This document shows, piece after piece, positions 9,179 through 18,480 of a stretch of DNA of 64,000 bases; within the stretch, counting starts at the first letter, position 1, and each line of letters opens with the position of its first letter. The position numbers and the translations under genes were made by a program. Source of the stretch: Natrinema hispanicum (GTDB lineage: Archaea; Halobacteriota; Halobacteria; Halobacteriales; Natrialbaceae); the NCBI RefSeq assembly GCF_004217335.1, contig NZ_SHMP01000003.1, forward strand, positions 496,001-560,000, written 5' to 3'. Under the pieces are notes generated by a model, which saw nothing but the letters and a program-made list of their open reading frames with translations, was not told where the DNA came from and did no database searches.

Positions 9179-9292
9179 CGCCGCGCTCAGCGTGGGCCGC
9201 GCCACCACGGTAGCGTCGTGTCGACCGTTGGCATCGGTGGCCGAAGTCTCCGGTGACGGTGCGCTTTTGACGGCGCTGCCCTACGCTTCGGT

Positions 9293-10066
9293 ATGAAGCT
9301 CACCGGCGTGGCGGAGCTCCCCGAGATCCGCCCCGGCGACGACATCGCCGAACTCGTCGCAGAGCGGGCCGCCCTCGAGCCCGGCGACGTCCTCACCGTC
9401 GCGAGTACGATCGTTTCGAAAGCCGAGGGCCGGACGGCCGATCTCGCCGACTACCCCGTTAGCGGCCGCGCCCAGGAGATCGCCGACCGCATCGAAGCGG
9501 TGGCCGGCGAGGAGAAGGATCCGCGGTTCGCACAGGCGGTCTTAGAGGAGAGCACGGAACTGCTGATCGACTGTCCGTTCCTGCTGGCCGAAACCCGCTT
9601 CGGGCACATCGCGCCGAACGCGGGGATCGATCGCTCGAACGTGCCCCACCACGACCTGTTGTTGCTGCCGAAGCGACCGACCGAGAGCGCCGAGCGGATC
9701 CGTGCGGGCCTCGAAGCGCGCGGCATCGAGGATATCGCAGTGATCGTCACGGACACCTGCGGACGGCCGTTTCGCCACGGCCAGCGCGGCGTCGCGATCG
9801 GCTGGGCCGGCATACCCGCGAGCCGGGACTGGCGCGGCGAATGCGACCGCGACGGCCACGAACTCGGCGTCACCGTCCAGTCCGTGGTCGACGAACTCGC
9901 GGCCGCCGCGAACCTCGTGACTGGCGAAGGTGCCGGCGGGACGCCCGCCGTGGTCGTCCGCGACTGGGAGTTTGGCGATCACGACGGGAGCGACGAACTG
10001 TTTCGCGCCGTCGAGGACGACCTCGTCCGACAGGCGCTGCGAGAATGGAGCTTTGACGACACATGA
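9293..10066 (+). CDS. cofE: Coenzyme F420-0:L-glutamate ligase
   Basis: A 257-residue GTP-dependent ligase that adds glutamate residues to F420-0, the last stage of F420 biosynthesis. Recognisable motifs include ASTIVSKAEGR near the N-terminus, TRFGHIAPNAGIDRSN (nucleotide and metal region) and VTDTCGRPFRHGQRGVAIG with metal-binding Asp and Thr. Length fits archaeal CofE (about 250). Its ATGA overlap with the following F420-dependent oxidoreductase indicates a cofactor-synthesis/cofactor-use pair. A 114-bp gap separates it from the racemase gene, so it may have its own promoter. Confidence 0.93.
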   Translation: MKLTGVAELPEIRPGDDIAELVAERAALEPGDVLTVASTIVSKAEGRTADLADYPVSGRAQEIADRIEAVAGEEKDPRFAQAVLEESTELLIDCPFLLAETRFGHIAPNAGIDRSNVPHHDLLLLPKRPTESAERIRAGLEARGIEDIAVIVTDTCGRPFRHGQRGVAIGWAGIPASRDWRGECDRDGHELGVTVQSVVDELAAAANLVTGEGAGGTPAVVVRDWEFGDHDGSDELFRAVEDDLVRQALREWSFDDT

Positions 10067-11100
10067 CAGGGAACACTGACTCGAGCGACGACGCACCGAC
10101 TGCAAGCACCGACCCGACGTGGGCCATCGAACTCACGCCCGAACACCCGCCAGAGCGGATCGCCGACCTCGCGGCACTGGCCGAGGATGAGGGATTCGAC
10201 ATCGCGTTCACGAGCAGCCACTACTTCAACCGCGATCCGTTCGTGGTGTGCTCACGGATGGCTGACGCCACCGACGAACTCCGGCTGGGACCGGGCGTGG
10301 TCAATCCCTACGAGACCCATCCCGTGAAACTCGCAGCCCAGGTGGCGACGATCGACGAGGTCAGCGACGGCCGCGCGGTCTTCGGCGTCGGTGCCGGCGA
10401 TCGGTCCTCGCTGTCGAATCTCGGGATCGACCGCGACCGGCCGCTCCGGCGCGTCCTCGAGACATTCGACCTCGCGCGCGACCTCTGGGCCGGCGAGACG
10501 GTCACCCACGACGGAACTTTCAGCGCGACCGATGCCTCGCTGAATCTCGAGCCCCCATCGGGCCGGATTCCGACCTACGTCGGCGCACAGGGGCCACACA
10601 TGCTCCGGATGAGCGCGAAACACGCAGACGGCGCGCTGGTCAACGCCTCGCATCCCAAGGATCTCGAGTGGGCTGCGGGCCAGCTGGAAAAAGGGCTGGC
10701 AGAGCGGCCGGACGACTACGGCGACTTCGAGGCACTCGCGTTCGCGAGTGTCAGCGTCGCCGGCAACGAGGACGAGGCACGCGAGGCGGCCCGCCCACCC
10801 GTCGCCTTTATCGTCGGCGGAGCCGCGGAACCGGTCCTCGAGCGCCACGACATCGACCGTGAGGCCGCCACGGCGGTCAGCGACGCACTCGAGCAAGGAG
10901 AGCTGACCGAGGCGTTCGGTCACGTCACCCCGGCGATGATCGACGCCTTCTGTATCGCGGGCACGACAGAAACGGTCGCCGACCGATTTGCAGCGGCGCT
11001 CGAGCACGTCGACGGCATCGTCGTGGGCTCGCCGCTGGGGCCGGATCTCGAAGATGCAGTCGAACGTGCGAGCGAGGCGCTCACACGCGCGACGAAGTAA
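10063..11100 (+). CDS. F420-dependent LLM oxidoreductase, Mer/NP1902A type
   Basis: A 345-residue TIM-barrel protein of the luciferase-like monooxygenase family. After an acidic 18-residue leader come WAIELTPEHPPE, FTSSHYFNRDPF, LGPGVVNPYETHP and VGAGDRSSL, matching F420-binding elements of methylenetetrahydromethanopterin reductase (Mer) and its haloarchaeal homologues. Haloarchaea are not methanogens, so the annotated Mer reaction is uncertain and a C1-folate or other F420H2-dependent reduction is equally possible. Translationally coupled to cofE. Confidence 0.82.
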   Translation: MTGNTDSSDDAPTASTDPTWAIELTPEHPPERIADLAALAEDEGFDIAFTSSHYFNRDPFVVCSRMADATDELRLGPGVVNPYETHPVKLAAQVATIDEVSDGRAVFGVGAGDRSSLSNLGIDRDRPLRRVLETFDLARDLWAGETVTHDGTFSATDASLNLEPPSGRIPTYVGAQGPHMLRMSAKHADGALVNASHPKDLEWAAGQLEKGLAERPDDYGDFEALAFASVSVAGNEDEAREAARPPVAFIVGGAAEPVLERHDIDREAATAVSDALEQGELTEAFGHVTPAMIDAFCIAGTTETVADRFAAALEHVDGIVVGSPLGPDLEDAVERASEALTRATK

Positions 11101-11122
11101 AAAACGAATCTGCGGAATCTCC

Positions 11123-11317
11123 TTAGCTCGCGGTAAAGAGGTTGCCGACGGCACCGAGCGTCAGCAGCCCGAAGACGGCCATCGAGAACGCGACGAGGAG
11201 CCCACCGACCAGGACGAGCAGGGGCGCGAGGCCATCGCCCATCGCCACGTCGCTGAAGAGGCTGATCATTTCGGTGATGTTGTCCACGACAATGTTCATC
11301 GGTGTGATAGTGACCAT
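11123..11317 (-). CDS. Small membrane protein, conserved-looking hypothetical
   Basis: A 64-residue protein with one or two hydrophobic segments in the C-terminal half (LAPLLVLVGGLLVAFSMAVFG) and a polar N-terminus. An internal ATG at 11299 gives a 58-residue alternative. It converges on the F420 oxidoreductase gene (23-bp gap). I do not recognise a family; the single clean hydrophobic block, and the lack of the Arg-rich composition typical of antisense frames, support it being real. Confidence 0.6.
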   Translation of the reverse strand: MVTITPMNIVVDNITEMISLFSDVAMGDGLAPLLVLVGGLLVAFSMAVFGLLTLGAVGNLFTAS

Positions 11318-11403
11318 ATTCGGGGGTTGTTATCGATGCTACTTGGCGGTGCCGGTCCCGCGCCGACGGAGCGATTATACCGGTGGCGGTCCTATCACGA
11401 CGC

Positions 11404-11613
11404 GTGACCGACGACGCGACGCTCTCTGATTTCGCAGCCGCTGACGACGAGTCGCCGACGGACGCAAGTACCGATACGGCTGGTTCGGCGGGGGGAGCCA
11501 GCCGATCGACGTACGCCTGGGGCGAGTACATGTGTACCCAGTGTGAGCAGTCGACCGACCGCGTCTGGCGTGATGACGGCGACCTCGTCTGTCCGGACTG
11601 CAAATCGTGGTAA
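11404..11613 (+). CDS. Small zinc-ribbon protein, DUF7573-like
   Basis: From GTG 11404 this encodes 69 residues: an acidic low-complexity N-terminus (TDDATLSDF, then a Ser/Thr/Asp/Gly linker) and a C-terminal zinc ribbon with two CxxC knuckles, CTQC and CPDC, separated by about 16 residues around a Trp-Arg core. Small proteins with this architecture are widespread in haloarchaea. The GTG start is chosen because the upstream in-frame codons lack family-like sequence. Function unknown; protein or nucleic-acid binding is possible. Confidence 0.75.
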   Translation: MTDDATLSDFAAADDESPTDASTDTAGSAGGASRSTYAWGEYMCTQCEQSTDRVWRDDGDLVCPDCKSW

Positions 11614-11709
11614 GAGGCGGGTAAGATCGGCAATAGCGCCCGTCTCGAGGCGGGCTTGCGAGTGCGCTCCCGAAGTTTTATGTTTTCGTCGGGGTTGTAT
11701 TCACTTGCA

Positions 11710-11904
11710 ATGGCGAAAGGTACGGTCGCATTCTTCAACGACACTGGCGGCTACGGATTCATCGAGACTGACGACGCGGACGAGGACGTGTTCTTCCACA
11801 TGGAGGACATCGGCGGTCCTGACTTAGAGGAGGGTCAGGAACTGGAGTTCGACATCGAGGAGGCCGAGAAGGGGCCACGCGCGACCAACGTCGAGCGGCT
11901 CTAG
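11710..11904 (+). CDS. cspA: Cold-shock-domain protein
   Basis: A 64-residue single OB-fold protein. It contains AKGTVAFFNDTGGYGFIET and DVFFHMEDI, the RNP1 (GYGFI) and RNP2 (VFFH) RNA-binding motifs, and ends with GPRATNVERL as CspA-type RNA chaperones do. Start ATG 11710 gives the canonical MAKG N-terminus. A TATA-like tttatg about 30 nt upstream suggests a nearly leaderless transcript. Acidic composition is the usual halophilic adaptation. Confidence 0.93.
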   Translation: MAKGTVAFFNDTGGYGFIETDDADEDVFFHMEDIGGPDLEEGQELEFDIEEAEKGPRATNVERL

Positions 11905-12113
11905 GCTGGTCCGACAGGAGGTATCGTTTTCTGATTGCTACGTCCATAGCGGCGGCGCTCGCGTGAGCGCGTTCGTGAGCGCTGACGGCTCGAGCGACTG
12001 CTATCGGCGGCCGCGTATTTTGCTATAGATGTCATTCACATAGCACAAAACATATGTTCCGAAGTGTTGGATGGCGTCGTACTGGCCGAGTCCCCGCCAA
12101 AAGCCACCAGCAT

Positions 12114-13094
12114 ATGACTGATACGAATTCGACAGGAGATGCACGTACCGAGCCAGCGGCTGCTGGCGATCACCTCGAGATTCCGGCGGTCGAACGGCTC
12201 TGTGCCGACATCGAAGCAAACGTCTCGCGCGTCATCGTCGGCCACGAGGACGTTATCGAACACGTCGTCATCGCCCTCCTCGGCCGTGGCCACGTCTTAC
12301 TCAATGACGTTCCCGGCGTCGGCAAGACTATGCTCGCGCGATCAATCGCCACATCGGTCGACTGTTCGTTCAGCCGCATCCAGTTTACGCCCGATCTCCT
12401 TCCGACCGACGTCACCGGCGTGAACGTCTTTAACCAGCAAACCCGCGAGTTCGAGTTCCAACCCGGCCCCGTCTTCGGCAACATCGTGCTCGGCGACGAG
12501 ATCAACCGCGCGCCGCCGAAGACCCAGGCCGCATTACTCGAGGCCATGGAGGAAGAGCAAGTCACTACCGACGGTCAGACGCGCACGCTGCCGACGCCGT
12601 TTACCGTGATCGCGACCCAGAACGCCGTCGAGCCGAATCGGACCTACGACCTGCCCTTCGCCGAGGTCGACCGCTTCATGAAGAAACTCCGACTGGGCTA
12701 CCCCGAGCCCGACGAGGAAGCCGACCTGCTCGGCCGGACCGTCGGCGACCACCCTATCGAGTCGCTCGAGCCAGTGACCGACCGCGAGACGCTCGTTGCC
12801 GCCCGTGAAACCGTCTCGAGAGTGCAGGTCGCACAGCCGGTTCGAGAGTACGTGACGCGACTCGCGGCCGATACCCGCGAACACGCCCACATCGGCGTCA
12901 GCCCCCGTGGGACGATCTCGCTGTTGCGCGCGGCGCAGGCGCGTGCCGCTGCGGACGGCCGGGAGTACGTCCTCCCCGACGACGTCCAGACCGAGGCCCC
13001 CGTCGTCATGAGCCATCGGATCAAAACGGCCGACCGCGATCGTGACGGGGACGCGATCGTCGCCGACGCGCTCGAGCGTGTCCCCATCGAATGA
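12114..13094 (+). CDS. MoxR-type AAA+ ATPase
   Basis: A 326-residue MoxR-family chaperone ATPase. Walker A is in DVPGVGKTM (65-73), Walker B in VLGDEINRAPP (125-135), sensor 1 in FTVIATQN, and a C-terminal four-helix lid contains SPRGTISLLRAAQA. It is followed with 4-bp overlap by a DUF58 protein and then a transglutaminase-domain membrane protein, the common archaeal and bacterial MoxR/DUF58/TgpA cassette thought to mature or fold surface or metal-dependent proteins. I chose ATG 12114 since upstream residues are Arg-rich and unlike the family. Confidence 0.9.
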   Translation: MTDTNSTGDARTEPAAAGDHLEIPAVERLCADIEANVSRVIVGHEDVIEHVVIALLGRGHVLLNDVPGVGKTMLARSIATSVDCSFSRIQFTPDLLPTDVTGVNVFNQQTREFEFQPGPVFGNIVLGDEINRAPPKTQAALLEAMEEEQVTTDGQTRTLPTPFTVIATQNAVEPNRTYDLPFAEVDRFMKKLRLGYPEPDEEADLLGRTVGDHPIESLEPVTDRETLVAARETVSRVQVAQPVREYVTRLAADTREHAHIGVSPRGTISLLRAAQARAAADGREYVLPDDVQTEAPVVMSHRIKTADRDRDGDAIVADALERVPIE

Positions 13095-14092
13095 GACTCA
13101 CACGCCGAGGCTGGGCCGTCGTCGCAACCGCAGGCGGGGCCGTCGCACTGAGCTGGCGATTCGGTCCCCGAGCGCTGAACGCGGTCGTCGTCCCACTGGT
13201 CATCGTCTTGCTTGCTGGCCTCGTCACGGTCGGCCGTGCAGATCGGCCACGCGTCACCCGCCAGCTCGTCGCCGAGGGGTTCGTCGGCGAACACCGGACG
13301 GTCGCGGTCACGATCGAGACCGACAGTCCGCTCGCCGCGACCGTCAGCGACGCCGTCGGTGAGGGCCTCTCGGCAGCCACGAGACCCGTCGCCGCGATCA
13401 CGCTCGAGGGCGAGCAGACGGTTACCTACGACATCGAACTCGCACACCGAGGCCGCCATCGGGTCGGCCCGCTCGAGATCGTCGTCAGCGACGTCGTCGG
13501 CCTCGTCGAACGTCGTTTCGAGTTCACGGACCGCAGACCCGTGCTCGTCTATCCGCAGGTCCACGAGGTGGGTCGGGGAGCCGCCGACGAGCTACAGGCG
13601 CTGGTCGGCATCACCGAGCACCGCGAGCACGAGACGTTCGACCACCTCCGGGACTACCACCGCGGGGACCCGCTGCGCGACGTTCACTGGAAGAGCGCAG
13701 CCAAACGTCCCGACGGCGACCTGCTCGTCAGGGAGTACGACGAAAGCGAGGGCAGCACTGCCGTCACCGTCGCCGCCGAGTGTGTCGCCGGCCGCGACGA
13801 CGAGTTGGCAACAGCCGCCGCGACTGTCGTGACCGTTCTCCTCGAGCGAGGGCTCTCAGTCGGGCTCGTCGTTCCCGACGGGAACGTGCCACCGGAAGCG
13901 GGCCGAGAGCACCATCGGGCGCTTCTCGGCCTGCTTGCCGTCGTCGATGCCGGCGAACTCGATGAACGGACACGACGGGCCGCCGACGTAGTGGTTCGAA
14001 CTGACACGGACGGAACGACGATCGTCGCCGACAACCGCGAACTGCCCTTCGATGAGTTCGCCAGTGGCGACCACCCGGGGGTGACGATATGA
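13091..14092 (+). CDS. DUF58 membrane-associated protein
   Basis: A 333-residue protein with two N-terminal transmembrane helices (about 10-48), a beta-rich extracytoplasmic-like region, and the DUF58 core DYHRGDPLRDVHWKSAAKR at 188-206 followed by a vWA-like fold. DUF58 proteins accompany MoxR ATPases and probably act as its binding partner. ATG overlaps the moxR stop and its stop overlaps the next gene, so the three genes form a translationally coupled unit. Confidence 0.88.
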   Translation: MRLTRRGWAVVATAGGAVALSWRFGPRALNAVVVPLVIVLLAGLVTVGRADRPRVTRQLVAEGFVGEHRTVAVTIETDSPLAATVSDAVGEGLSAATRPVAAITLEGEQTVTYDIELAHRGRHRVGPLEIVVSDVVGLVERRFEFTDRRPVLVYPQVHEVGRGAADELQALVGITEHREHETFDHLRDYHRGDPLRDVHWKSAAKRPDGDLLVREYDESEGSTAVTVAAECVAGRDDELATAAATVVTVLLERGLSVGLVVPDGNVPPEAGREHHRALLGLLAVVDAGELDERTRRAADVVVRTDTDGTTIVADNRELPFDEFASGDHPGVTI

Positions 14093-16374
14093 GCACGGAC
14101 GCGTCCGGGCGAGCCGACGAACGACCGATCTCGCTCGAGACGGACGGGGTCGACGGCGCTGGGGCCGCCCGCTCGATCGCACTACTCTGTGTGCTTGCCT
14201 TGACGGCGTCGTACGTGAGCGTCCTCTATGGGATCACGCAGGTCGTTGGCGGCAGTCTGTCGCTGATCGCACTCGTCGCGGCGATGCTCGTCGGGGCGAC
14301 GGTACTTGCACGACTGATTCGGCCGTGGACCGCAGCGGCCCTTGCACTGGCAGCCGCTGGGATCGGCTTCGCCTACTATCTCACGTCGGCCGGTGTCGAT
14401 CCGAGCGTCGTCATTACGGCAGCCGACACGATCGTCTCGGATACCGTCGCGCTCGCGACCGGGCTGCCTCTCCTTCAGATGGTACAAGCGGGCATCTGGA
14501 CGCTGGGGTTTGCACCTGGACCCGTCTTCCTCTCGTGGTATCTCGCCATGCGAGGCCGGTACGGACTCGCCATCGTTCCCGGCGGAGCCGCCCTCGGGTT
14601 TCTCGTGCTGACCGGCGACGCGGGCATGCTCGTCACTGTGACCGGCACCCTCGCCGCCATCGGAGCCATCGCGGCCGGCGAACTCGAGCGCCACGGCGGC
14701 TCGATACAGCAGGCAGACCTGCTCGCGGCACTGTTCGCGCTCGCCGTCGTCCTCTCGCTTTCGGTCACAGTCGTCCCCGGCCAGCCGGCGGCACCGACTC
14801 ACCTCGCTCAGGGCGAGTCTGGCACGCTCGAGGCAACGCTCGACACCGCTCCTCGGCAGTCAGGAATCGCGGGCGCAGTCGACCTCTCGCCTGCGGTCCG
14901 ATTTACCGTCGAGTCGGACCAGCGATCGTACTGGCGGACCGGCGTCTACGACCGATTCACCGGCGACGGGTGGATCCGGACCGGTCGGAGCAGCCAGTAC
15001 GACGAACCCCTTCCATCGCCGCCCAACAACGGCGAGACGGTCGAACAGACCATCACCGCCGAGACGAAACTGGGCGTCATGCCCGTCGCGCCACAGCCGA
15101 TCACTATCGACGGCGACGTGACACGACGGACAACCGTCTCGAGACACGGCCAGCCGCGACCGGAAACGCCGCTGTCGGCAGGCGAACGCTACACCGTCGT
15201 AAGTAGCGTCGTCGATCCCGACCCAGCAGCGCTTCGGACTGCCGGAACGGATTATCCCGACAGCGTCACCGACCGGTACCTTCAGCTGCCCGAAAGTACC
15301 TCGAGCGAGTTCCGAGCGCAGACCGCCGAGATCACGGCTGACGCGGAAAATCCATACGAGACCGCAGTTGCGATCGAACGCCACCTCGAGTCATCGAAGG
15401 ACTACTCGCTGTCGGTCACCAAACCCGACGGCAACGTCGCCGAGGCGTTCACGACGGAGATGGAGGCAGGCTACTGCGTCTACTTCGCGACGGCGATGAC
15501 CCAGATGCTCCGCGCAGAAGGGGTCCCGGCCCGCTACGTCACCGGCTACACGAGCGGCCAACAGATCGACGACGAGACCTACGTCGTCCGCGGGCTCGAT
15601 GCCCACGCCTGGGTCGAGGTCTACTTCCCGGACCACGGCTGGGTCCGGTTCGATCCGACGCCGGGCGACAGCCGCGAGGATGTCCACACCGACCGGCTCG
15701 AGCAAGCCCGCGATGCCGGCAGCGAGAACGTAGACACGGCAGAAAGCGACGACGTGCCGGTTTCCGACGAGGCGTCTGCCCCCACCGGTAACGAGCCCGG
15801 CGAACAACCGGAGTCCGACCCCAACGAAACCACCGATCCGGACGACCCGAACGAATCGACACCGGCGACACAGGGCAACGAGACCAACGAGACGCCGTCT
15901 ACCCCAGCGACCGACACGAACGGCGGCGACTCGATAACCGATGGCTCGCTCGTCACGATCACGCGCGACACGGCAGCGCTCGGACTCGTGGCGCTCATCG
16001 GCCTCGCTGCGGGCGCGCGCCGAACCGACGCGGCGGCGCGTCTCCGACGTAAACTTGGTATCTACTGGCACGGTCCCCGACGCGATCCCGATCGAGACGC
16101 CGAACGCGCGTTCGCCCGCCTCGAGCACCTTCTGGCCCGGCAGTACCGTCCACGGCGTCGGTCGGAGTCGGCTCGTGCATACCTGCACGCACTGTCGACG
16201 GCAGCCGACGCGGCCGACGCGACGCCGATCGACGCGCGGGGCGAACGCGTCGTCGACTACTACGAACGGGCGACCTACGGGACCGGCGTCAGTCGAACAG
16301 AAGCCGATGAAGCGATCGCGATCGTCGACGAGCTCGCTCGCGACCGGCTTCCGGTGGTCGGTCGGCTGCGCTGA
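14089..16374 (+). CDS. Transglutaminase-like membrane protein, TgpA type
   Basis: A 761-residue protein: about six transmembrane helices in residues 25-230, an exported transglutaminase-like domain with the catalytic triad C463 (YCVYFATAM), H506 (AHAWVEVYF) and D522 (RFDPTPG), then a Thr/Glu/Asn/Pro-rich linker of roughly 90 residues, one more membrane helix near 620, and a C-terminal cytosolic DUF4129-like helical domain. This is the TgpA/TgpB layout. It closes the MoxR-DUF58-TgpA operon. Likely role is cysteine-dependent acyl transfer or hydrolysis on surface proteins; the substrate is unknown. Confidence 0.88.
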   Translation: MSTDASGRADERPISLETDGVDGAGAARSIALLCVLALTASYVSVLYGITQVVGGSLSLIALVAAMLVGATVLARLIRPWTAAALALAAAGIGFAYYLTSAGVDPSVVITAADTIVSDTVALATGLPLLQMVQAGIWTLGFAPGPVFLSWYLAMRGRYGLAIVPGGAALGFLVLTGDAGMLVTVTGTLAAIGAIAAGELERHGGSIQQADLLAALFALAVVLSLSVTVVPGQPAAPTHLAQGESGTLEATLDTAPRQSGIAGAVDLSPAVRFTVESDQRSYWRTGVYDRFTGDGWIRTGRSSQYDEPLPSPPNNGETVEQTITAETKLGVMPVAPQPITIDGDVTRRTTVSRHGQPRPETPLSAGERYTVVSSVVDPDPAALRTAGTDYPDSVTDRYLQLPESTSSEFRAQTAEITADAENPYETAVAIERHLESSKDYSLSVTKPDGNVAEAFTTEMEAGYCVYFATAMTQMLRAEGVPARYVTGYTSGQQIDDETYVVRGLDAHAWVEVYFPDHGWVRFDPTPGDSREDVHTDRLEQARDAGSENVDTAESDDVPVSDEASAPTGNEPGEQPESDPNETTDPDDPNESTPATQGNETNETPSTPATDTNGGDSITDGSLVTITRDTAALGLVALIGLAAGARRTDAAARLRRKLGIYWHGPRRDPDRDAERAFARLEHLLARQYRPRRRSESARAYLHALSTAADAADATPIDARGERVVDYYERATYGTGVSRTEADEAIAIVDELARDRLPVVGRLR

Positions 16375-16500
16375 GACGGCTGACAGCCGACACTTCCGCA
16401 GTCAGTGACCCTAAGAGCCCCAGCGGACTCAAAAAGAACCACGCGAGCGCATGCGGGTCCCGATAGTGTTTAATATGCCCGTTTCATAGCAACGAACGTA

Positions 16501-16794
16501 ATGTCGGAAGTCTGCTCGACGTGCGGGCTGCCCGAGGAACTCTGCGTCTGCGAGGACGTAGCCAAGGGACAACAGCAACTCAACATCCGCATTGACGAGC
16601 GCAGATACGGGAAAGAGGTAACGATCGTCGAAGGATTCGATCCGAAGGACGTCGATCTGGACAGTCTCTCGTCGGATCTCAAATCGAAGTTCGCCTGTGG
16701 CGGCACCGTCGAGGACGACCAGATCGAACTGCAGGGGAACCACACCGGCCGCATCGAGGAGTTCCTTCGGGACCGCGGCTTCAACGTCGCCTAA
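16501..16794 (+). CDS. Translation initiation factor aIF1 (SUI1), zinc-binding form
   Basis: A 97-residue SUI1 protein. The N-terminus has a zinc knuckle-like [13 protein letters not shown], then the SUI1 core with [14 protein letters not shown] and the C-terminal [18 protein letters not shown], which contacts the P site and controls start-codon fidelity. A TATA-like tttaata about 30 nt before ATG 16501 fits leaderless expression. A second SUI1 paralogue without the cysteines is encoded at 51292-51588. Confidence 0.92.
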   Translation: MSEVCSTCGLPEELCVCEDVAKGQQQLNIRIDERRYGKEVTIVEGFDPKDVDLDSLSSDLKSKFACGGTVEDDQIELQGNHTGRIEEFLRDRGFNVA

Positions 16795-16918
16795 TGCCCG
16801 CGATGCTCTGAGACGACTTCCGAGCCCACGACCGCGTCGCAATTCTCCTATCGTTTTTTACATCGCTCTCGAATAGCTGTGTCACCGTCGTTCGGTCGAA
16901 CTCCTGGTAGATAGACGA

Positions 16919-17284
16919 TTAGAACGGCGACTCACGCGTTGCCGACTCCGCGTCGTCTCCGTCCTCGCGGACGAGACCGAACTTCATGCCGTACTTATCG
17001 AGGCCGCCAGCCATACTCTCGACGCGCGCGTCGGCAGTCCCCTCGTAAGAGCCGATGAGCTGTGCAGCCTGCACGCTCGATTTGCCATGCGGGCAGACAG
17101 TGACGATGTGGTCTGCGTCCTCGAGTTCGTCGACCCGACTCGTGAGTTCGTAAAACGGGATGTTCTCGCTGCCGGGAATGTGACTGTGCTCGAACGCTTG
17201 CTCGTCACGAATGTCGACGATACAAACGTCAGCATCGTCCTCGAGCAGGTCGTGGACCTCGTCAGTGGAGATTTCGCCGTCCAT
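16919..17284 (-). CDS. Rhodanese-like domain protein
   Basis: A 121-residue single rhodanese domain. DVCIVDIRDEQAFEHSHIPGSENIPF is the CH2A-like N-terminal motif and VTVCPHGKSS carries the catalytic cysteine (C64) in a six-residue loop, the size that favours sulfur rather than phosphate chemistry. Cytosolic, with no signal sequence. Possible role in sulfur relay or detoxification; partners are not evident from neighbours. Confidence 0.88.
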   Translation of the reverse strand: MDGEISTDEVHDLLEDDADVCIVDIRDEQAFEHSHIPGSENIPFYELTSRVDELEDADHIVTVCPHGKSSVQAAQLIGSYEGTADARVESMAGGLDKYGMKFGLVREDGDDAESATRESPF

Positions 17285-17375
17285 TACCAGCTTGTTGGAC
17301 GCGCGGACCTAAGTCAGTAAAGGTTTCAGCAGTCAACCGGACTGGTACAACGACGAACGAGAAAACCGATAGCGC

Positions 17376-17963
17376 CTACAGCAGCCCGTCTTCTTTCGCG
17401 AGCAACAACCCCTCCAACGTCGCGTCGTTCGTCGGCTGCTCGCGGGCACGCTCGAGTGCCTCGTCAACCGGTACGGTCGTCACCTCGAGAAACTCGTTGT
17501 TGTCGAGCTCCTGCTCGCCCGGCTCGAGCCCCTCGGCATAGACGATCGCACGATCGTGGCGCAAAACACCGGTCGCGACCGCGTACTCCTGAAGGAGCGC
17601 GGTACTCGTGGGCCGAAAGCCGGTCTCCTCTTCGAGTTCACGCGTCGCCGCCTGCGTGTAGGACTCGCCGTCCTCGACGATTCCCGCCGGGAGCTCGAGA
17701 TGTGTTTCGCGGATCGTCGGACGGTACTGTTCGACGAACAGGATGCGATCGCCGGTGTCACGCCCATCATCACCGTCGTCCGTGTCCGCGAGGACACCAC
17801 CATCGATCCGCGCGACAACGACCACTGCAGGCGGCAGGTCTGCCCAGTAGTACCGTTTCTCGCTCCCATCGGGCTGTTCGAAGCGATCGTAGCCGCCGTC
17901 GTACCAGCCCGTCTCGTACTCGGTTCGCTCCTCGAGCAAGTCCCAGTCGTCGGGTACAGTCAT
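17376..17963 (-). CDS. NUDIX hydrolase, ADP-ribose pyrophosphatase-like
   Basis: A 195-residue protein with a complete NUDIX box, G-(x5)-E-(x7)-REL-x-EE-x-G, within GIVEDGESYTQAATRELEEETG. It hydrolyses a nucleoside diphosphate linked to another group; the ELPAGIVE context before the box resembles ADP-ribose pyrophosphatases. ATG 17963 is the first ATG; a TTG two codons upstream is less likely. Confidence 0.86.
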   Translation of the reverse strand: MTVPDDWDLLEERTEYETGWYDGGYDRFEQPDGSEKRYYWADLPPAVVVVARIDGGVLADTDDGDDGRDTGDRILFVEQYRPTIRETHLELPAGIVEDGESYTQAATRELEEETGFRPTSTALLQEYAVATGVLRHDRAIVYAEGLEPGEQELDNNEFLEVTTVPVDEALERAREQPTNDATLEGLLLAKEDGLL

Positions 17964-18044
17964 CGTCAAAGCGTGGGTCCTCGAGCAGATAATAGATGAT
18001 GGTCACCGGCGTAGAGCCGGTTCGATCCCTGTCCCGAAGGCCAT

Positions 18045-18455
18045 CTAGACGAGATCTCGATACAAGCGCCCGAACGCCTGCCGCCGAAGCGTCGCGACTG
18101 CCGCCGCTTCCTCGTTCTGGAACGTCGCTGCGACGGCTTCATCGTCCGGCCCCACGTGCCAGACGACGTGGTCGACAGCCTCGTGACCAATCCTTGTCAC
18201 CTCGCCGTCGTACGTTTCGCGCCAGTCCTCGAACTCCGAACGGCTCCCGATATGGACCTCGAGTAAGCTCGCAAAAAGCGCGTCACGGGCGGTTTCGACG
18301 ACGTCGCCGGTGACGCGCTCGTCGTACTCCTCGCGGTCGAACGCCATCGCCTTCGTGACTTCGCGGACGACCGTCTGGGCCGCAGGGCCGACGGATTCGT
18401 ACTGCGCTCGCGCGTCCTCGGCCGACTCAAAGGCAAACGTCCCCTCGGTGTGCAT
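18045..18455 (-). CDS. DUF5809-like haloarchaeal protein
   Basis: A 136-residue soluble acidic protein beginning MHTEGTFAFESAEDARAQYE. It is predicted to be mostly helical, with a conserved-looking VDHVVWHVGPDDEAVAATFQNE near the end. From memory this matches a haloarchaeal family of unknown function (DUF5809) that is regularly next to the DUF5810 zinc protein, which is found immediately upstream here (25-bp gap). No catalytic motif is recognised. Confidence 0.75.
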   Translation of the reverse strand: MHTEGTFAFESAEDARAQYESVGPAAQTVVREVTKAMAFDREEYDERVTGDVVETARDALFASLLEVHIGSRSEFEDWRETYDGEVTRIGHEAVDHVVWHVGPDDEAVAATFQNEEAAAVATLRRQAFGRLYRDLV

Positions 18456-18480
18456 ATCAGTCCAGTCGGAAGAGTGGTAG